Positions 62,667 to 64,000 of a stretch of DNA of 64,000 bases are shown here, piece by piece (position 1 is the stretch's first letter; every line of letters begins with the position of its first letter). Source of the stretch: CBDCEG01 sp965215775 (lineage in GTDB: Bacteria > Pseudomonadota > Gammaproteobacteria > Cardiobacteriales > Ostreibacteriaceae); contig CBDCEG010000019.1 in the NCBI GenBank assembly GCA_965215775.1, forward strand, positions 124,001 through 188,000. The letters run 5' to 3'. The translations under genes and the position numbers were made by a program. The notes under the pieces are model-generated. The model had not been told where the DNA came from. It did not search any database and was given only the letters and a program-made list of their open reading frames with translations.

Positions 62667-64000
62667 CTATCTAAAAAACATTAGCCAAAGTCCAATAGAT
62701 GCGATAACTAAAGTTAAAATCATAATTGGGAATGCGTATGCTAAGAATTTCATAAATGTTATTGGTTGCCCAGCTTTGCCAGCATAGGCTGCTATTGTAA
62801 GGTTAGCACTTGCTCCAATTAAAGAGCCATTTCCTCCAAAACAAGCACCTAATGCCAACGCCCACCATAAAGGCTCTATAGCAGCATCACTACCAAATTG
62901 TTCTTTTGTGGATTCAATAAGAGGAATCATTGTTGCAACAAAAGGAATATTATTTATAAATGATGATGAAACTCCAGAAACCCAAAGAATTAAAAGTGTT
63001 GTCCACATTAGATCACCTTTTGTTAAATCTAACATTTTTTTACCAAATATTTTTAATAGACCTGTTTGCTCTACTCCTGTAACAATTATAAATAAACCAG
63101 CAAAGAAAAATATAGTAACCCATTCAACTTCGCCAAATATTTTATGGATAGTTTCATTTTGTTTGTCTAATTTTTGTTTACGATAAGCAATTAAAAATAA
63201 TAATCCAGCCCCTGATAAAGCAGAAGTTCCAGGTTCAATTCCATGGCTATGCCCAATAGTAAAACCAAGAAGGACTAAAAATAAAACCGATAAAGATTTT
63301 ATCATTAGCGGTTTGTCAGTTATAGCTTTTTTTTCATTAAACCTCATTACTCTAGCTCTTGATTTTAAAGATACTTTAATACTTTTTTTGAATAAAAAGA
63401 AAATTATAACTAATAAAAAAATCATAGAAATAATAGAAATTGGCGCTAAATTTTCTAAAAATTGATTAAAACTTAAGTTAGCAGCAGAACCAATTATTAT
63501 ATTAGGAGGATCGCCTATTAAAGTTGCTGTTCCACCAATGTTTGAGGCGATAATTTCAGCAAAGAAAAAAGGAAAGACTTTTATTTTTAAGGCATCAGTT
63601 ATTAATAAAGTTATAGGTCCAATTAATAAAACAGTTGTTACATTATCTAACATTGCTGAAAAAACAGCAGTTATCAAAGTTAAGATAATCAAAATTCCCA
63701 TGGGACTTGCCCGAACAATTTTTGCTGATTTTATTGCAACATATTGAAATAAGCCACTTTTACTGGTGATACTTACAATAATCATCATTCCAATAAGTAG
63801 TGCTAAAGTATTAAAATCAATTCCATTTATAGCAGTTTTTTGATTTATAACACCTAGTAAAACCATAAGTGAAGCACCTAACATAGCTACAACAGAGGTA
63901 TTTATTCTGTCATAAATTAAAACTACATAAACAAGGATTAATATTGTAGTTGCTATATATAATGGGTCTATATTTAGTATTTCTGCTAGAGAAAAACCTT
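62667..64000 (-). CDS. nhaD: NhaD/ArsB-like antiporter (second paralogue), cut by window edge
   Basis: The frame is open from the window edge; an ATG at 63884 is internal because the preceding codons encode GFSLAEILNIDPLYIATTIL and VYVVLIYDRINTSV, which match the N-terminal helix of the neighbouring paralogue. It shares most of that protein's sequence, including LDNVTTVLLIGPITLLITDA, GGTATLIGDPPNIIIG and GGNGSLIGASANLTIAAYA. In the second half the LLDN motif is changed to FINNIPFVATMIP, so the usual Asp is Asn. The true start lies beyond base 64000. Confidence 0.85.
   Translation of the reverse strand, partial: GFSLAEILNIDPLYIATTILILVYVVLIYDRINTSVVAMLGASLMVLLGVINQKTAINGIDFNTLALLIGMMIIVSITSKSGLFQYVAIKSAKIVRASPMGILIILTLITAVFSAMLDNVTTVLLIGPITLLITDALKIKVFPFFFAEIIASNIGGTATLIGDPPNIIIGSAANLSFNQFLENLAPISIISMIFLLVIIFFLFKKSIKVSLKSRARVMRFNEKKAITDKPLMIKSLSVLFLVLLGFTIGHSHGIEPGTSALSGAGLLFLIAYRKQKLDKQNETIHKIFGEVEWVTIFFFAGLFIIVTGVEQTGLLKIFGKKMLDLTKGDLMWTTLLILWVSGVSSSFINNIPFVATMIPLIESTKEQFGSDAAIEPLWWALALGACFGGNGSLIGASANLTIAAYAGKAGQPITFMKFLAYAFPIMILTLVIASIGLWLMFFR

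Overview
The window is strongly AT-rich bacterial chromosome. Its gene content and order point to a gammaproteobacterium: rpmH-rnpA-yidD-yidC-mnmE in the usual order, sspA directly beside the cytochrome bc1 operon (petABC), sohB, secB, and a complete-looking type IV pilus chemosensory cluster (pilG-pilH-pilI-pilJ-chpA-chpC). I cannot name a genus. Many genes overlap by 1-4 bases (petA/petB/petC, rhomboid/next gene, nhaD/alkC), so the genome is compact, yet it carries three IS30 copies, one IS3 nested inside an IS30, and two solo IS30 ends.

Layout. 0-11 kb: the pepA start (leftward), cobO, tRNA-Asn, the rpmH-mnmE block, a DbpA-type DEAD helicase, mtnN, and a polar amino-acid ABC transporter (two permeases plus ATPase, no binding protein). 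11-20 kb: a fused menaquinone enzyme (MenC-MenE) that looks Bacteroidota-like, a rhomboid protease, an unknown membrane protein, a FlgO-like lipoprotein, secB, a CAU-anticodon tRNA, plsC, glyA, nrdR. 20-25 kb: sspA and petABC leftward, then pyk. 25.4-27.4 kb: a stretch dense in single-base indels that breaks pyk, a P-loop ATPase gene, rpsT and a corrinoid-protein gene. 27-32 kb: corrinoid protein and DUF1638 protein, RDD protein, DjlA-like co-chaperone, gdhA (frameshifted). 31.7-54 kb: two nearly identical, inverted IS30 copies flank sohB, an orphan ABC permease, the pil-chp cluster, accA, tilS and a membrane GTPase. 54-64 kb: a DASS anion transporter, glnA, alkC (split by IS30 carrying an IS3), and two NhaD-like antiporters, the second running off the window.

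Functionally the window combines aerobic respiration (bc1) with a menaquinone step, nitrogen assimilation (glnA, gdhA, amino-acid uptake), one-carbon and cobalamin chemistry (cobO, glyA, corrinoid/DUF1638 pair), and surface-sensing signal transduction. The most unusual object is ChpA: about 9.8 kb of coding sequence with two canonical HPt domains separated by at least seven HPt-like repeats in which the phospho-accepting histidine position is Asp or Glu, partly created by a recent 1.5-kb internal duplication. Fifteen inferred single-base indels hit ten percent or more of the genes, including essential ones (rnpA, rpsT, tilS). Most are homopolymer changes, so consensus error is the simplest explanation, but real gene decay is not excluded.
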